This document shows positions 18,009-27,226 of a DNA stretch of 64,000 bases, piece after piece. Numbering within the stretch: the first letter of the stretch is position 1; each line of letters begins with the position of its first letter. Made by a program: the position numbers and the translations under genes. Under the pieces are notes generated by a model that did not search any database, was not told where the DNA came from, and saw only the letters and a program-made list of their open reading frames with translations. The stretch covers positions 2,626,501 to 2,690,500 of the forward strand of contig NZ_QTJP01000001.1 of assembly GCF_003391115.1 (NCBI RefSeq), written 5' to 3'. Source of the DNA: Sphingomonas crusticola (lineage in GTDB: Bacteria; Pseudomonadota; Alphaproteobacteria; Sphingomonadales; Sphingomonadaceae).

Positions 18009-19112
18009 TCAGATGCTGAACCGGTCGGGCGCATAAAGGCCCGGGTCGATCCCGCGGATCGCGTCCGGCAACTCCTCGCCCATCAGCAGGGCTGCTCCCA
18101 GCATCGCCGCCGCCGGCGCCGTCTGGATCCCGAACCCGCCCTGGCCGGCGCACCAGAAGAAACCGGGCGCCCGGGGGTCGAAGCCGTAGACCGGCACCCG
18201 GTCCGGCGCGAAGCTGCGCAATCCTGCCCAGGCGCGCTCGCGCCTCAGCACACGCCAGTCGACCGCCCGTTCGAACCAGTCGATCGCGACCGCCACGTCC
18301 AGTTCCTCCGGCGCGACGTCGTGCGCCGGCGCCGGTGTCTCATCATGCGGCGACAGCCACAGCCGCCCGCCCGCCTCTGGCTTGAAATAGAAGCGGCCGA
18401 GCGCGTCCATCACCAGCGGCATGTCGGCCGCCATCGGCGGATCGGTGGCCAGCTGGGCGATGGTGCGGCGATAGGGCTGGATGTGGATCGGCGACGCGGC
18501 GGCCAGGGCTGCGACCTGATCGGACCACGCGCCCGCGGCATTGACCAGGATCGGTGCGCGCACTTCCCCGCCGCGCGTGGTGATGCGCCATAATCCGCCG
18601 TCGCGGCTGATCGCCGACACCGCCGCGTCGGTCAGCAGGCGGGCGCCCGTCCGGCTGGCGGTGCGCAGAAAGTCGCCGTGCAGCGCGCCGACGTCGATGT
18701 CGCGACAGGTCGGCTCGCTCAGGCCCGACGTGAACTCGGGCCGCAGCCCGGGGATGGCGGCTTCGAGCGCCTGCCGGTCGAGCCGTTCGTGTGCGACCCC
18801 GCCCGCCGCCATCTGCCCGGCAAGTGCCGCCAGCGCCTCGGCACCCTCCGCGCCGGCGATGTGGATGCAGCCACGGGAGCGAAGGAAGCCTTGGTCGGCC
18901 AGCCATGGGCCCGACGCGGTCGTGAGCGGCTGCACGATCGGCCCACCGTAACTTTCCGACCAGAAAGCCGCCGAACGCCCCGTCGAATGATATCCCGGCT
19001 GCGACTCCGCCTCGATCAGCACGCACCGTGCGCGATCGCCGATCATCGCGGCCAGGCTTGCTCCCGCAACGCCGGCGCCGATGATGGCGATGTCTGCCGG
19101 CAGGTGGGTCAT
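18009..19112 (-). CDS. FAD-dependent amino-acid oxidase/dehydrogenase (DAO superfamily, DauA-like)
   Basis: A 367-aa flavoprotein with the N-terminal Rossmann motif IAIIGAGVAGASLAAMIGD and the segment PGYHSTGRSAAFWSESYGG, which resembles D-arginine dehydrogenase (DauA) and related glycine/D-amino acid oxidases. The C-terminal FWCAGQGGFGIQTAPAAA completes the FAD site. It probably oxidises a D-amino or secondary amino acid and passes electrons to the respiratory chain. No transporter or partner gene adjoins it, so the substrate is open. Confidence 0.85.
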   Translation of the reverse strand: MTHLPADIAIIGAGVAGASLAAMIGDRARCVLIEAESQPGYHSTGRSAAFWSESYGGPIVQPLTTASGPWLADQGFLRSRGCIHIAGAEGAEALAALAGQMAAGGVAHERLDRQALEAAIPGLRPEFTSGLSEPTCRDIDVGALHGDFLRTASRTGARLLTDAAVSAISRDGGLWRITTRGGEVRAPILVNAAGAWSDQVAALAAASPIHIQPYRRTIAQLATDPPMAADMPLVMDALGRFYFKPEAGGRLWLSPHDETPAPAHDVAPEELDVAVAIDWFERAVDWRVLRRERAWAGLRSFAPDRVPVYGFDPRAPGFFWCAGQGGFGIQTAPAAAMLGAALLMGEELPDAIRGIDPGLYAPDRFSI

Positions 19113-19358
19113 GGCGGGTTCAAACCCCGATTACGATTGGGCCCGGTTTCGATCAGGCGGCCGCCGCCGTCTAGCGCATCGCTCCTGCCTGTCCACGATT
19201 TTGCCGCCGCTTGTGGTCATCTCCGGCCTCTGTTCATCGCAGGCCCGGGGCTGCTGACGGTTCCCGCGTTGGCAACCTGTGCAAGAATGGAGCTACGCCG
19301 GTTGACCGCGGGCGCAGGCTCGCGCAATCCTTGCCCAAATTGGCGAGGGGAAGAAAAT

Positions 19359-19880
19359 ATGCCCGAATTCACCACCAATCAGTGGGCGATCCTTTTCCTG
19401 GTGCTGGTGCTGGGTTGGCTTCTTGGGCTGATCTCCCGGTCGGGCGGCAAGAAATGGAAGCTCGCTTATGAGGCCGAGCGCGATGCCCGCATCGACGAGC
19501 AGCGTCATCTGGAAGCCGCCAACGCACGCATCGTCGAGCTCGAAAACGAACGTCCGGTCGTCGTTACGCCGACCACGGTCGCGCCCGTCGCCGCGGCCGA
19601 GCCGGTGACGATCGCGCAGCGCACGACCGGCGACAGGTTCGATTCCTCGCGCGACGATCTGTCGCTCATCCGCGGCATCGGTGCCGCCGGCCAGCGACGC
19701 CTCAACGAGGAAGGCATTTACCGCTACGCCGACATCGCCGCGATGACGCCTGCGGAAGAAGCCGCGCTGGAAGAGAAACTCGGCGCAGACGAGGGCTATA
19801 TCGAGCAGGAGCGCTGGCGCGAACAGGCGGCTTTGCTCGCCGACGGCAAGTTGGACGAGCACCGCGCGACCTACGGCTGA
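19359..19880 (+). CDS. Membrane-anchored helix-hairpin-helix protein
   Basis: A 173-aa protein starting at an ATG behind GAGGGGAAG. One N-terminal membrane helix (WAILFLVLVLGWLLGLIS, residues 8-25) is followed by a charged coiled region, a Val/Pro/Ala linker, and a helix-hairpin-helix fold with DDLSLIRGIGAAGQRRLNEE (about 106-125) like that of DUF4332 or predicted flap-endonuclease-like proteins. The HhH would bind DNA or nucleotide-like ligands; no catalytic residues can be pointed to. Function unknown. Confidence 0.8.
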   Translation: MPEFTTNQWAILFLVLVLGWLLGLISRSGGKKWKLAYEAERDARIDEQRHLEAANARIVELENERPVVVTPTTVAPVAAAEPVTIAQRTTGDRFDSSRDDLSLIRGIGAAGQRRLNEEGIYRYADIAAMTPAEEAALEEKLGADEGYIEQERWREQAALLADGKLDEHRATYG

Positions 19881-19899
19881 GCGGCACACGCCCTTTTTC

Positions 19900-19980
19900 C
19901 GAGATCCCGCGAAAGCGGGAGCCGGCCACCTTGTGTCGTGCTCGCAACAAGCGGGGTCCCCCCTTTTGCGGGAACGAGGG
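19900..19980. repeat. REP-like palindromic element
   Basis: Contains ATCCCGCGAAAGCGGGAGC and, 50 bases later, GGGGTCCCCCCTTTTGCGG with matching inverted stems. It fills most of the gap between the HhH gene and the small cysteine protein gene. Confidence 0.6.
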
Positions 19981-19996
19981 CTCTTTGTATGCCGCT

Positions 19997-20197
19997 TTAG
20001 GGCCGTAACGTAGACAGTTCGGTGCCACACCAAGGGCAATATCGGACGTGCCGGCAGTGATGACCGGTCTGAGGCATCCAGATTAGCCAGCCGCGTTCCG
20101 GGTGAAATTCGATCAATGCGTCGGGTAACTCTGCCTCGGGAACATTTAGGTAGCTTCTGCGACTTTGGGAACGCAGCGCGTCACAGCACGTGTCCAT
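19997..20197 (-). CDS. Small cysteine-rich (CPWCG) protein
   Basis: A 66-aa frame with an N-terminal CC pair, a central LPDALIEFHPERGWLIWM segment and a C-terminal HHCRHVRYCPWCGTEL, the latter a zinc-ribbon-like motif that ends many small bacterial proteins. Coding character is good for such a short frame. I cannot name the family with certainty. The ribosome site is weak and it stands alone upstream of ppdK's 3' end. Confidence 0.6.
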   Translation of the reverse strand: MDTCCDALRSQSRRSYLNVPEAELPDALIEFHPERGWLIWMPQTGHHCRHVRYCPWCGTELSTLRP

Positions 20198-20232
20198 CGG
20201 TCTTGCTCATCGTTAGGCGCCGGGCCTCTAAG

Positions 20233-22920
20233 CTACTTCCGCATCGCCGCCTGCGCCGCTGCCAAGCGCGCGATCGGCACGCGATAGGGTGAGGCGCTGA
20301 CATAATCGAGGCCCGCGCTCTCGCAGAAGGCGATCGAGGCCGGGTCGCCGCCATGCTCGCCGCAAATGCCGAGCTTGATGTCCGGGCGCGTAGCGCGCCC
20401 GCGCTCGGCGGCGATCTGAATCAGCTCGCCGACACCCTCGACGTCGATGCTGACGAACGGATCCTTAGGGTAGATGCCCTGCTCGACATAGGTGCCGAGG
20501 AAGCGGGCCGCGTCGTCGCGCGACACGCCGAGCGCGGTCTGGGTCAGGTCGTTGGTACCGAACGAGAAGAATTCGCCGACTTCGGCAATCTCGCCAGCGC
20601 GCAACGCCGCGCGCGGCAGCTCGATCATCGTACCGACCAGATAGTCCAGCGTCGTGCCCTTTTCGGCAAACACCGCCTCGGCCTGGGCGTCGATCATCGT
20701 CTTGATGATCTCCAGCTCGCGCCGTGTTGCCACCAGCGGCACCATCACCTCGGGGATCGGTGCTTCGCCGGTCTTCACCGCGACATCAACCGCCGCCTCG
20801 AAAATGGCCCGCGCCTGCATCTCGTAGATTTCGGGATAGGTGATTCCCAGCCGGCAGCCGCGATGGCCGAGCATCGGATTGAATTCGTGTAGCTCTGTCG
20901 CGCGGCGCTTGAGTTGCTCGACCGAGACGCCCGAGGCGGCCGCCACCTCGGCATATTCCGCTTCCTCATGCGGAAGGAACTCGTGGAGCGGCGGATCGAG
21001 CAGGCGGATCGTCACCGGCAGGCCGGCCATGATCTCGAAAATCTCGGCGAAGTCGCTACGCTGTTCGGGCAGCAATTTCTCAAGCGCGGCGCGGCGCCCT
21101 TTCTCATCCTCCGCCAGGATCATCTGGCGGACCGCCGAGATGCGTCCCGCGTCGAAGAACATATGCTCGGTGCGGCACAGGCCGACGCCCTCGGCGCCGA
21201 AGCGGCGCGCGGTGCGGCAGTCGAGCGGGGTCTCGGCGTTGGCGCGGATCTTCAGGCGGCGGACATCGTCGGCCCAGGCCATCAGCACGCCAAAATCGCC
21301 CGCCAGCGCGGGTTGCACGGTCGCGACTTCGCCCAGCATCACCTCGCCGGTGGCGCCGTCGATCGTCACGATATCGCCCTCGCGCACCTCCTTGCCGCCA
21401 ACTCGGAACAGCTTGGCCCTGGCGTCGATGGCGAGGCTGCCGACGCCGGACACGCATGGCCGCCCCATGCCGCGAGCGACCACCGCCGCGTGGCTGGTCA
21501 TGCCGCCGCGGGCGGTCAGGATGCCTTTGGCGGCGTGCATGCCATGAATATCCTCGGGTGACGTCTCGACCCGCACCAGGATTACCGCATCGCCCGCGGC
21601 GGCGCGCTTCTCGGCGGTATCGGCGTCGAACACGACCTGGCCGGAGGCCGCGCCGGGAGATGCCGGGAGGCCCTTGGCGATCACGTCGCGCGGCGCATTC
21701 GGATCGAGGGTCGGGTGGAGTAATTGATCGAGCGCCGCCGGATCGACGCGAAGCACCGCCTCGTCCTGCGTGATCAGACCTTCATTGGCCATGTCGACAG
21801 CCATCTTGAGCGCCGCGGTGGCGGTGCGCTTGCCCGCGCGCGTCTGCAGCATCCAGAGCTTGCCCTGCTGCACCGTGAATTCGATATCCTGCATGTCGCG
21901 ATAATGCGTTTCCAGCAGATCGAACACGCGCGCCAGCTCGGCATAGGTTTCGGGCAATGCTTCTTCCATCGACGCCGCCTTGGCACCCGCCCGTTCCCGC
22001 GCGGCCTTCGTCAAATATTGCGGCGTGCGGATGCCGGCCACGACATCCTCGCCCTGCGCGTTGATCAGGAATTCGCCATAATAAGCGCGCTCGCCAGTCG
22101 ACGGATCGCGCGTGAAGGCGACGCCGGTCGCCGATGTCTCGCCCATATTGCCGAACACCATTGCCTGGACGTTGACCGCGGTGCCCCAGCTGCCGGGAAT
22201 GTCATGCAGGCGACGATAGACCTTCGCACGATCCGACTGCCACGATCCGAACACTGCCCCGATGGCGCCCCACAATTGATCGTGCACGTCCTGCGGGAAC
22301 GGCTTGTGCCACTGCTCCTCGACCAGAGCCTTATAGGCGGTGACCAGCTCGCGCAGGTCGTCGGCGGTGAGCTCGGTGTCGAGGCTGACGCCGCGATCTT
22401 CCTTGGCGATCTCGAGCGCTTCCTCAAACGCGCCATGATCCAACTCGAGCACGACGTCGGCATACATCTGGATGAAGCGGCGATAGCTGTCCCACGCGAA
22501 CCGCGCGTCGCCGGATGCCGTGGCAAGGCCTTCCACGGTCGCATCGTTGAGGCCCAAATTGAGGACGGTATCCATCATGCCGGGCATGGACGTGCGCGCG
22601 CCCGAGCGGACGGAGACCAATAGGGGGTCGGCCGCATCGCCGAACCGCTTGCCCGTCACGCGCTCGATATGCGCCAGCCCATTGGCGACCTCGTCGCGCA
22701 GGCTGTCGGGAAAGGCGCCGCCCTCGTCATAATAACGCGTACACATGGCGGTCGAAATGGTGAAACCGGGAGGGACGGGCAGGCCGATGCCAGCCATGCC
22801 GTCGAGGTTGGCGCCTTTGCCGCCGAGCAGATTCTTATCGCCGTTTCCGCCGTCGGATACGCCGCCGCCAAAACGGTAGACATAGCGCTCAGTCTCGACG
22901 TTCACGGCCACGCTCGCCAT
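20233..22920 (-). CDS. ppdK: Pyruvate, phosphate dikinase
   Basis: An 895-aa PpdK of normal length. Order: ATP-grasp domain (GGKGANLDGMAGIGLPVPPGF), central phosphohistidine domain with the catalytic His in GGMTSHAAVVARGMGRPC, and a C-terminal PEP/pyruvate TIM barrel with GICGEHGGDP holding the catalytic Cys. It interconverts pyruvate + ATP + Pi and PEP + AMP + PPi, allowing gluconeogenesis from pyruvate or lactate. It is a single-gene unit on the minus strand downstream of glyS. Confidence 0.97.
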   Translation of the reverse strand: MASVAVNVETERYVYRFGGGVSDGGNGDKNLLGGKGANLDGMAGIGLPVPPGFTISTAMCTRYYDEGGAFPDSLRDEVANGLAHIERVTGKRFGDAADPLLVSVRSGARTSMPGMMDTVLNLGLNDATVEGLATASGDARFAWDSYRRFIQMYADVVLELDHGAFEEALEIAKEDRGVSLDTELTADDLRELVTAYKALVEEQWHKPFPQDVHDQLWGAIGAVFGSWQSDRAKVYRRLHDIPGSWGTAVNVQAMVFGNMGETSATGVAFTRDPSTGERAYYGEFLINAQGEDVVAGIRTPQYLTKAARERAGAKAASMEEALPETYAELARVFDLLETHYRDMQDIEFTVQQGKLWMLQTRAGKRTATAALKMAVDMANEGLITQDEAVLRVDPAALDQLLHPTLDPNAPRDVIAKGLPASPGAASGQVVFDADTAEKRAAAGDAVILVRVETSPEDIHGMHAAKGILTARGGMTSHAAVVARGMGRPCVSGVGSLAIDARAKLFRVGGKEVREGDIVTIDGATGEVMLGEVATVQPALAGDFGVLMAWADDVRRLKIRANAETPLDCRTARRFGAEGVGLCRTEHMFFDAGRISAVRQMILAEDEKGRRAALEKLLPEQRSDFAEIFEIMAGLPVTIRLLDPPLHEFLPHEEAEYAEVAAASGVSVEQLKRRATELHEFNPMLGHRGCRLGITYPEIYEMQARAIFEAAVDVAVKTGEAPIPEVMVPLVATRRELEIIKTMIDAQAEAVFAEKGTTLDYLVGTMIELPRAALRAGEIAEVGEFFSFGTNDLTQTALGVSRDDAARFLGTYVEQGIYPKDPFVSIDVEGVGELIQIAAERGRATRPDIKLGICGEHGGDPASIAFCESAGLDYVSASPYRVPIARLAAAQAAMRK

Positions 22921-23046
22921 CTCTAACCGACTCCTTGGCTGTCCGCCTGCTGCGGTGCAAAAGCGCTAGGCCTGCCGATATACGCAATCAAGTCAGCGCT
23001 GGGACGGAGAATTCGTCCGATCTGGCTCGCAAGTGCAGCGGTAGCG

Positions 23047-25317
23047 CTACCCTTCGATCTTGGAGAAGTCCGCGACGCGGTGCACCGCCCCGCGGATCCG
23101 CGCCAGCAAGCCGAGACGCGCCGCCCGCTTCGCCGGATCGACATCGTTGACGGTAACGCTATCGAAGAACGCGTCGATCGGCCCGCGCAACCCCGCAAGC
23201 GCCGCCATGGCGCCTTCGAAATTTTCTTGAGCGACGGCTGAAGAGGCGGCGGCTTCCGCTACCTCCAACGCAGCGGATAGGGCCGATTCCGCAGGCTCGG
23301 GCGCAAATCCCAACCCCAATCCGTCATCCCGGCGAAGGCCGGGATCCATCGCTCCACCAGCGCCACCCTCCTGGTGGACCCCGGCCTGCGCCGGGGTGAC
23401 GGACTCCTTCTTCAGGATGTTCGCAGCCCGCTTATACCCCGCGAGCAGGTTCGCCCCATCCTCGGTCGCCACGAACGCCTGCAACGCTGTCACCCGTGCC
23501 AGCAGCCGGACGAGATCGTCCTCGCCGCCGAGCGCGAACACCGCGTCGATCAGATCATGCCGGATGCCCGCTTCGCGCTGCTGCACCTTGAGACGGTCGA
23601 CGAGAAAGGCAGCTATATCTGCAGGTGCGTGAAACGTTGCGGCATCGACCTCTTTTGCTTCAACGGTCCAGGACCAAATTGCCTGCTGGTCTGGACCGTA
23701 TTCGTCGTCGGGGTTGGGAAAATCAGGCGGGCGGACTTCAGCCAATCCTTCGCCTAACACCCCCCAATCGCTAAGGCGCGCAGCCAAGGCGGGCGTGTAA
23801 ATCTGGTCAGCGGCTTGGCGGAATAGATCGAGCCATTTGAGCCGCAACTTGTTAGATTCCACCATGCGGATGAACGCAAGCATGGCACGACGCAGGGCGA
23901 AAGGATCCTTGGATCCAGTCGGCTTCTCATCAATTACGAAGAACCCCGCCATAGTGTCCAACTTATCCGCCAGGCTCACCGCCACCGTCACCGGCGCGGT
24001 CGGCACGTCGTCGCTCTGCCCGACCGGCTTGTAATGGTCGCGGATCGCGTCAGCGACTTCGTGCGGCAGGCCTTCGGCGCGGGCATAATAGCCGCCCATC
24101 ACGCCCTGCAATTCGGGGAATTCGCCGACCATGCCGGTGACGAGATCGGCCTTGGCGAGGCGTGCGGCCTGCTCGGCATGGCCCGGATCGGCGCCTTTGA
24201 CGACGCCCTCCTCGACCAGCCACCGCGCCAGCTTTGCGACGCGCTCGACCTTGTCGGCGACCGTGCCCAATTTCTCGTGGAAAACGATCTGGTCGAGCTT
24301 CTTCGCCTGCTCGGCAAGCGGTACCTTGAGGTCCTGCTCCCAGAAGAATTTCGCGTCCGACAGCCGTGCGGCCAGCACCTTGCGATTGCCCGCGACGATC
24401 GCCGCGCCGCCGTCCGTGGCCACGATATTGGCGGTGCAGATGAAATTGGGCGCAAGCTTGCCGCTCGCGTCCACGCACGCGAAATATTTCTGGTTGGTGC
24501 GCATGGTGAGCTGGATCACCTCGCGCGGCACCTCCAGGAAGGCGGGATCGAAGTCGCCGAGCAACGGCACCGGCCATTCGGTCAGCCCGGCATTCTCCGC
24601 TACCAGGCCGGGATCGGGAATGACATGCAGCCCGCGCGCCTCGGCGATTGCGCGCGCGCCGCCCTCGATGATCCCGCGCCGCTCGGCGGGATCGAGGATG
24701 ACGTGGCAGGCGCGCAATTTCTCGGCATAATCATGCGCTGAGCCGATCGTGATCATACCGGGATGGTGGAACCGGTGGCCCAATGTGGCTGCGCCGCTGG
24801 TAATGCCGTCAATCTCGAACGGCACCACATCCTCCCCCAGCAAGGCGACGATGCCCTGCAGCGGGCGTACCCAGCGCAGGCTGGCGGTGGATTGCGAAGC
24901 CGCGCCCCAGCGCATCGATTTCGGCCATGGAAAGGCGCGGATGATCGCCGGGATCGCCTCGGCCAGCACCTCCGTCGTGGCTCGGCCCGGCTTCTCGACC
25001 ACCGCGAACAATATGCCGTCCCGCTCGGTCAGTTGTTCACGCGTCAGTCCCGTCTTGCGCAGGAACCCTTCCAGCGCCTGCGGCGGCGCGGAGCTCTTCG
25101 GCCCCTTGGTCTCCTCCGACACCGCCTCGGTCGCCGCCGGCAATCCGCGCGCGATCAGCGTCAGCCGGCGCGGCGTGGCATAGGTCTCGACCGTCTGGGC
25201 GGCCAAGCCCGCCTTGGCGATCTCGGCCTCGAACAGGCGCGCCAGATCGGCCGACGCCTTCTCCTGCATCCGCGCCGGGATTTCCTCGGACAGCAGCTCG
25301 AGCAGGAAGTCAGCCAT
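23047..25317 (-). CDS. glyS: Glycine--tRNA ligase beta subunit with an in-frame REP insertion
   Basis: A 756-aa beta subunit of the bacterial alpha2beta2 glycyl-tRNA synthetase; it starts [17 protein letters not shown] and ends with the conserved RIRGAVHRVADFSKIEG of the anticodon-binding part. The ATG at 25317 shares one base with the glyQ stop (TGATG), so an upstream Met at 25329 is unlikely. Oddity: at 23322-23402 a complete REP palindrome lies in frame, adding about 27 residues of the type TPAQAGVHQ...MDPGLRRDDG between the RAANILKK helix and EPAESALSAAL. The frame is kept and the rest is intact, so the protein is presumably functional. Confidence 0.96.
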   Translation of the reverse strand: MADFLLELLSEEIPARMQEKASADLARLFEAEIAKAGLAAQTVETYATPRRLTLIARGLPAATEAVSEETKGPKSSAPPQALEGFLRKTGLTREQLTERDGILFAVVEKPGRATTEVLAEAIPAIIRAFPWPKSMRWGAASQSTASLRWVRPLQGIVALLGEDVVPFEIDGITSGAATLGHRFHHPGMITIGSAHDYAEKLRACHVILDPAERRGIIEGGARAIAEARGLHVIPDPGLVAENAGLTEWPVPLLGDFDPAFLEVPREVIQLTMRTNQKYFACVDASGKLAPNFICTANIVATDGGAAIVAGNRKVLAARLSDAKFFWEQDLKVPLAEQAKKLDQIVFHEKLGTVADKVERVAKLARWLVEEGVVKGADPGHAEQAARLAKADLVTGMVGEFPELQGVMGGYYARAEGLPHEVADAIRDHYKPVGQSDDVPTAPVTVAVSLADKLDTMAGFFVIDEKPTGSKDPFALRRAMLAFIRMVESNKLRLKWLDLFRQAADQIYTPALAARLSDWGVLGEGLAEVRPPDFPNPDDEYGPDQQAIWSWTVEAKEVDAATFHAPADIAAFLVDRLKVQQREAGIRHDLIDAVFALGGEDDLVRLLARVTALQAFVATEDGANLLAGYKRAANILKKESVTPAQAGVHQEGGAGGAMDPGLRRDDGLGLGFAPEPAESALSAALEVAEAAASSAVAQENFEGAMAALAGLRGPIDAFFDSVTVNDVDPAKRAARLGLLARIRGAVHRVADFSKIEG
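23322..23402. repeat. REP element inside the glyS coding sequence
   Basis: Two GC-rich hairpins (CCCGGCGAAGGCCGGG and CCCCGGCCTGCGCCGGGG) with GTCAT...ATCC and GGACC...GTGACG flanks, the same borders as the intergenic elements in this window. It is read through in frame by glyS. Confidence 0.88.
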
Positions 25318-26189
25318 CAGGCGTCCCACCCGTTATGCGTCATCCACGCCTCGCACGCGCCCTTGGCCAGCTCGCGCACGCGGCCGATATAGGCCTGGCG
25401 CTCGGCGACCGAGATCACGCCGCGCGCCTGTAGGGTGTTGAAGATGTGGCTCGCCTTGATCGCCTGTTCATAGGCCGGGATCGGCAGCTTGCGTTCGATC
25501 AGCGCGCGCGCCTCGTCGGCGGCGAAGGTGAAGCTCTTGAACAGCATGTCGGTGTTCGCCGCCTCGAAATTATAGGCGCTCATCTGGCGCTCATTCTCGA
25601 GGAAGACGTCGCCATAAGTGACGCCATGATCGTTATAAGCGAGGTCGAAGATGCTGTCCTTGTTCTGGACATACATCGCCAGCCGTTCGAGCCCATAGGT
25701 CAGTTCGCCCGACACCGGCTTGCAGTCGAACCCGCCCATCTGCTGGAAGTAGGTGAATTGGGTCACCTCCATCCCGTCGCACCACACTTCCCAGCCCAGG
25801 CCCCAGGCGCCGAGCGTCGGGCTCTCCCAATCGTCCTCGACGAAGCGGATGTCGTGCGCGAGCGGATCGATCCCGATCGCGGCCAGGCTGCCGAGATAGA
25901 GGTTCTGCAGGTCAGGCGGGCTCGGCTTGAGGATGACCTGATATTGGTAATAAGCGCCCAGCCGGTTGGGATTCTCGCCATAGCGCCCGTCCGTCGGCCG
26001 CCGGCACGGCTGGACGAAGGCGGCATTCCAAGGGTCGGGACCGAGCGCGCGCAGCGTGGTTGCGGTGTGGAAGGTGCCGGCGCCCATCTCCATGTCGTAG
26101 GGCTGCAGAATGACACAGCCTTGCTTGCCCCAATAATCATGGAGCGTCAGGATAAGCTGCTGAAAGCTGAGCGGCTTGGCGTCGGCCAA
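25317..26189 (-). CDS. glyQ: Glycine--tRNA ligase alpha subunit
   Basis: A 290-aa class II aminoacyl-tRNA synthetase alpha subunit with the highly conserved [55 protein letters not shown] and [18 protein letters not shown] segments. It carries the glycine-activating site and works with GlyS. glyQ and glyS overlap by one base (TGATG) and form an operon. Confidence 0.98.
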   Translation of the reverse strand: MADAKPLSFQQLILTLHDYWGKQGCVILQPYDMEMGAGTFHTATTLRALGPDPWNAAFVQPCRRPTDGRYGENPNRLGAYYQYQVILKPSPPDLQNLYLGSLAAIGIDPLAHDIRFVEDDWESPTLGAWGLGWEVWCDGMEVTQFTYFQQMGGFDCKPVSGELTYGLERLAMYVQNKDSIFDLAYNDHGVTYGDVFLENERQMSAYNFEAANTDMLFKSFTFAADEARALIERKLPIPAYEQAIKASHIFNTLQARGVISVAERQAYIGRVRELAKGACEAWMTHNGWDA

Positions 26190-26277
26190 GGATTACCCCC
26201 GGAAAATCACGATTAAGTTGAGACCGGGCGTTTGGCGGAGCCTTGCGCGGGGGTCAAGGCGAGGGGATAGAGCTGTC

Positions 26278-27177
26278 ATGCGCCGTCTTCGCCTGCTCGC
26301 CCCGTTGCTGTTCCTCGCCGCGGCACCCGCGCCCGGCCTGCGCGATGCGCATCCTGCCCACACGCCGGCTCCGGCACGTCCAGCGCTGTGGAAGCTGGCC
26401 GACGCCGATACCACCATCTGGCTGTTCGGCTCGATCCACATCCTGCCGGCGGGAACGCAGTGGCTCAATCCGAAGATTATGAGCGCGGTCAACGCCTCGC
26501 AATCGCTGACGCTCGAGATTGCCGGTGCGGATGCGGCCAATGTTCCCGCGATCGTGATGGCAATGGGCCGCGGGCAAAATCTGCCGCCACTCGCCGAGCG
26601 TGTCCCGCCCGCGAAACGCGCCGTCCTGGCCAAGATGGTGGCCGACAGCGGATTGCCGGTCGAGACGCTCGACCATCTCAAGACGTGGACCGCCGCTTTC
26701 TTCCTGACCTCGGTCGCGCTGCAGCAGGCGGGGCTCGGCAGCGGCGATCCGGGCGTCGAACCGCAGCTCACCACCTTGTTCAAGGCCGCCAACAAGCCGA
26801 TCGAGGGATTGGAAACCGTTCAGCAGCAGCTCGGCTTCTTCGATCGCCTCCCCGAAGCCGCGCAGCGTTCCTTCCTCGTCGCGACGCTCGACGAGCCCAC
26901 GAAAGCGCGTGCCGATTTCGAAGCGATGGTCGCGGCCTGGGCCCGCGGCGATCCGGAGGAGATTGCGCGCGCCCTCGCCGACGATCCCGAATTCACGCCC
27001 GAACTGCGCGATCTGCTGATCCGCCAGCGCGACAAGAATTGGGCCGACGCGCTCGCGCGCCGCCTCGAAAAACCCGGCACCATGTTCGTGGCAGTCGGTG
27101 CCGGCCATCTCGTCGGCCCGGATTCGGTCCAGGCGATGCTCGCCGCGCAAGGCCTGAAGGTGGTGCGGGTGCAATAA
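26278..27177 (+). CDS. TraB/GumN-family protein
   Basis: A 299-aa protein with a short N-terminal signal sequence (LLAPLLFLAAAPAPG), followed by the TraB/GumN domain: ALWKLADADTTIWLFGSIHILPAG and the C-terminal MFVAVGAGHLVGPDSV. Family members resemble Tiki-type metalloproteases, with the GSIH and GAGHL histidines as candidate metal ligands; no bacterial substrate is established. It is divergent from glyQ. Probably periplasmic or lipid-anchored by its signal. Confidence 0.88.
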   Translation: MRRLRLLAPLLFLAAAPAPGLRDAHPAHTPAPARPALWKLADADTTIWLFGSIHILPAGTQWLNPKIMSAVNASQSLTLEIAGADAANVPAIVMAMGRGQNLPPLAERVPPAKRAVLAKMVADSGLPVETLDHLKTWTAAFFLTSVALQQAGLGSGDPGVEPQLTTLFKAANKPIEGLETVQQQLGFFDRLPEAAQRSFLVATLDEPTKARADFEAMVAAWARGDPEEIARALADDPEFTPELRDLLIRQRDKNWADALARRLEKPGTMFVAVGAGHLVGPDSVQAMLAAQGLKVVRVQ

Positions 27178-27226
27178 TCCGGCAGCGTTCGGGCGTCGCG
27201 ACCGCATTTCGCCACGGCGCTAGACG

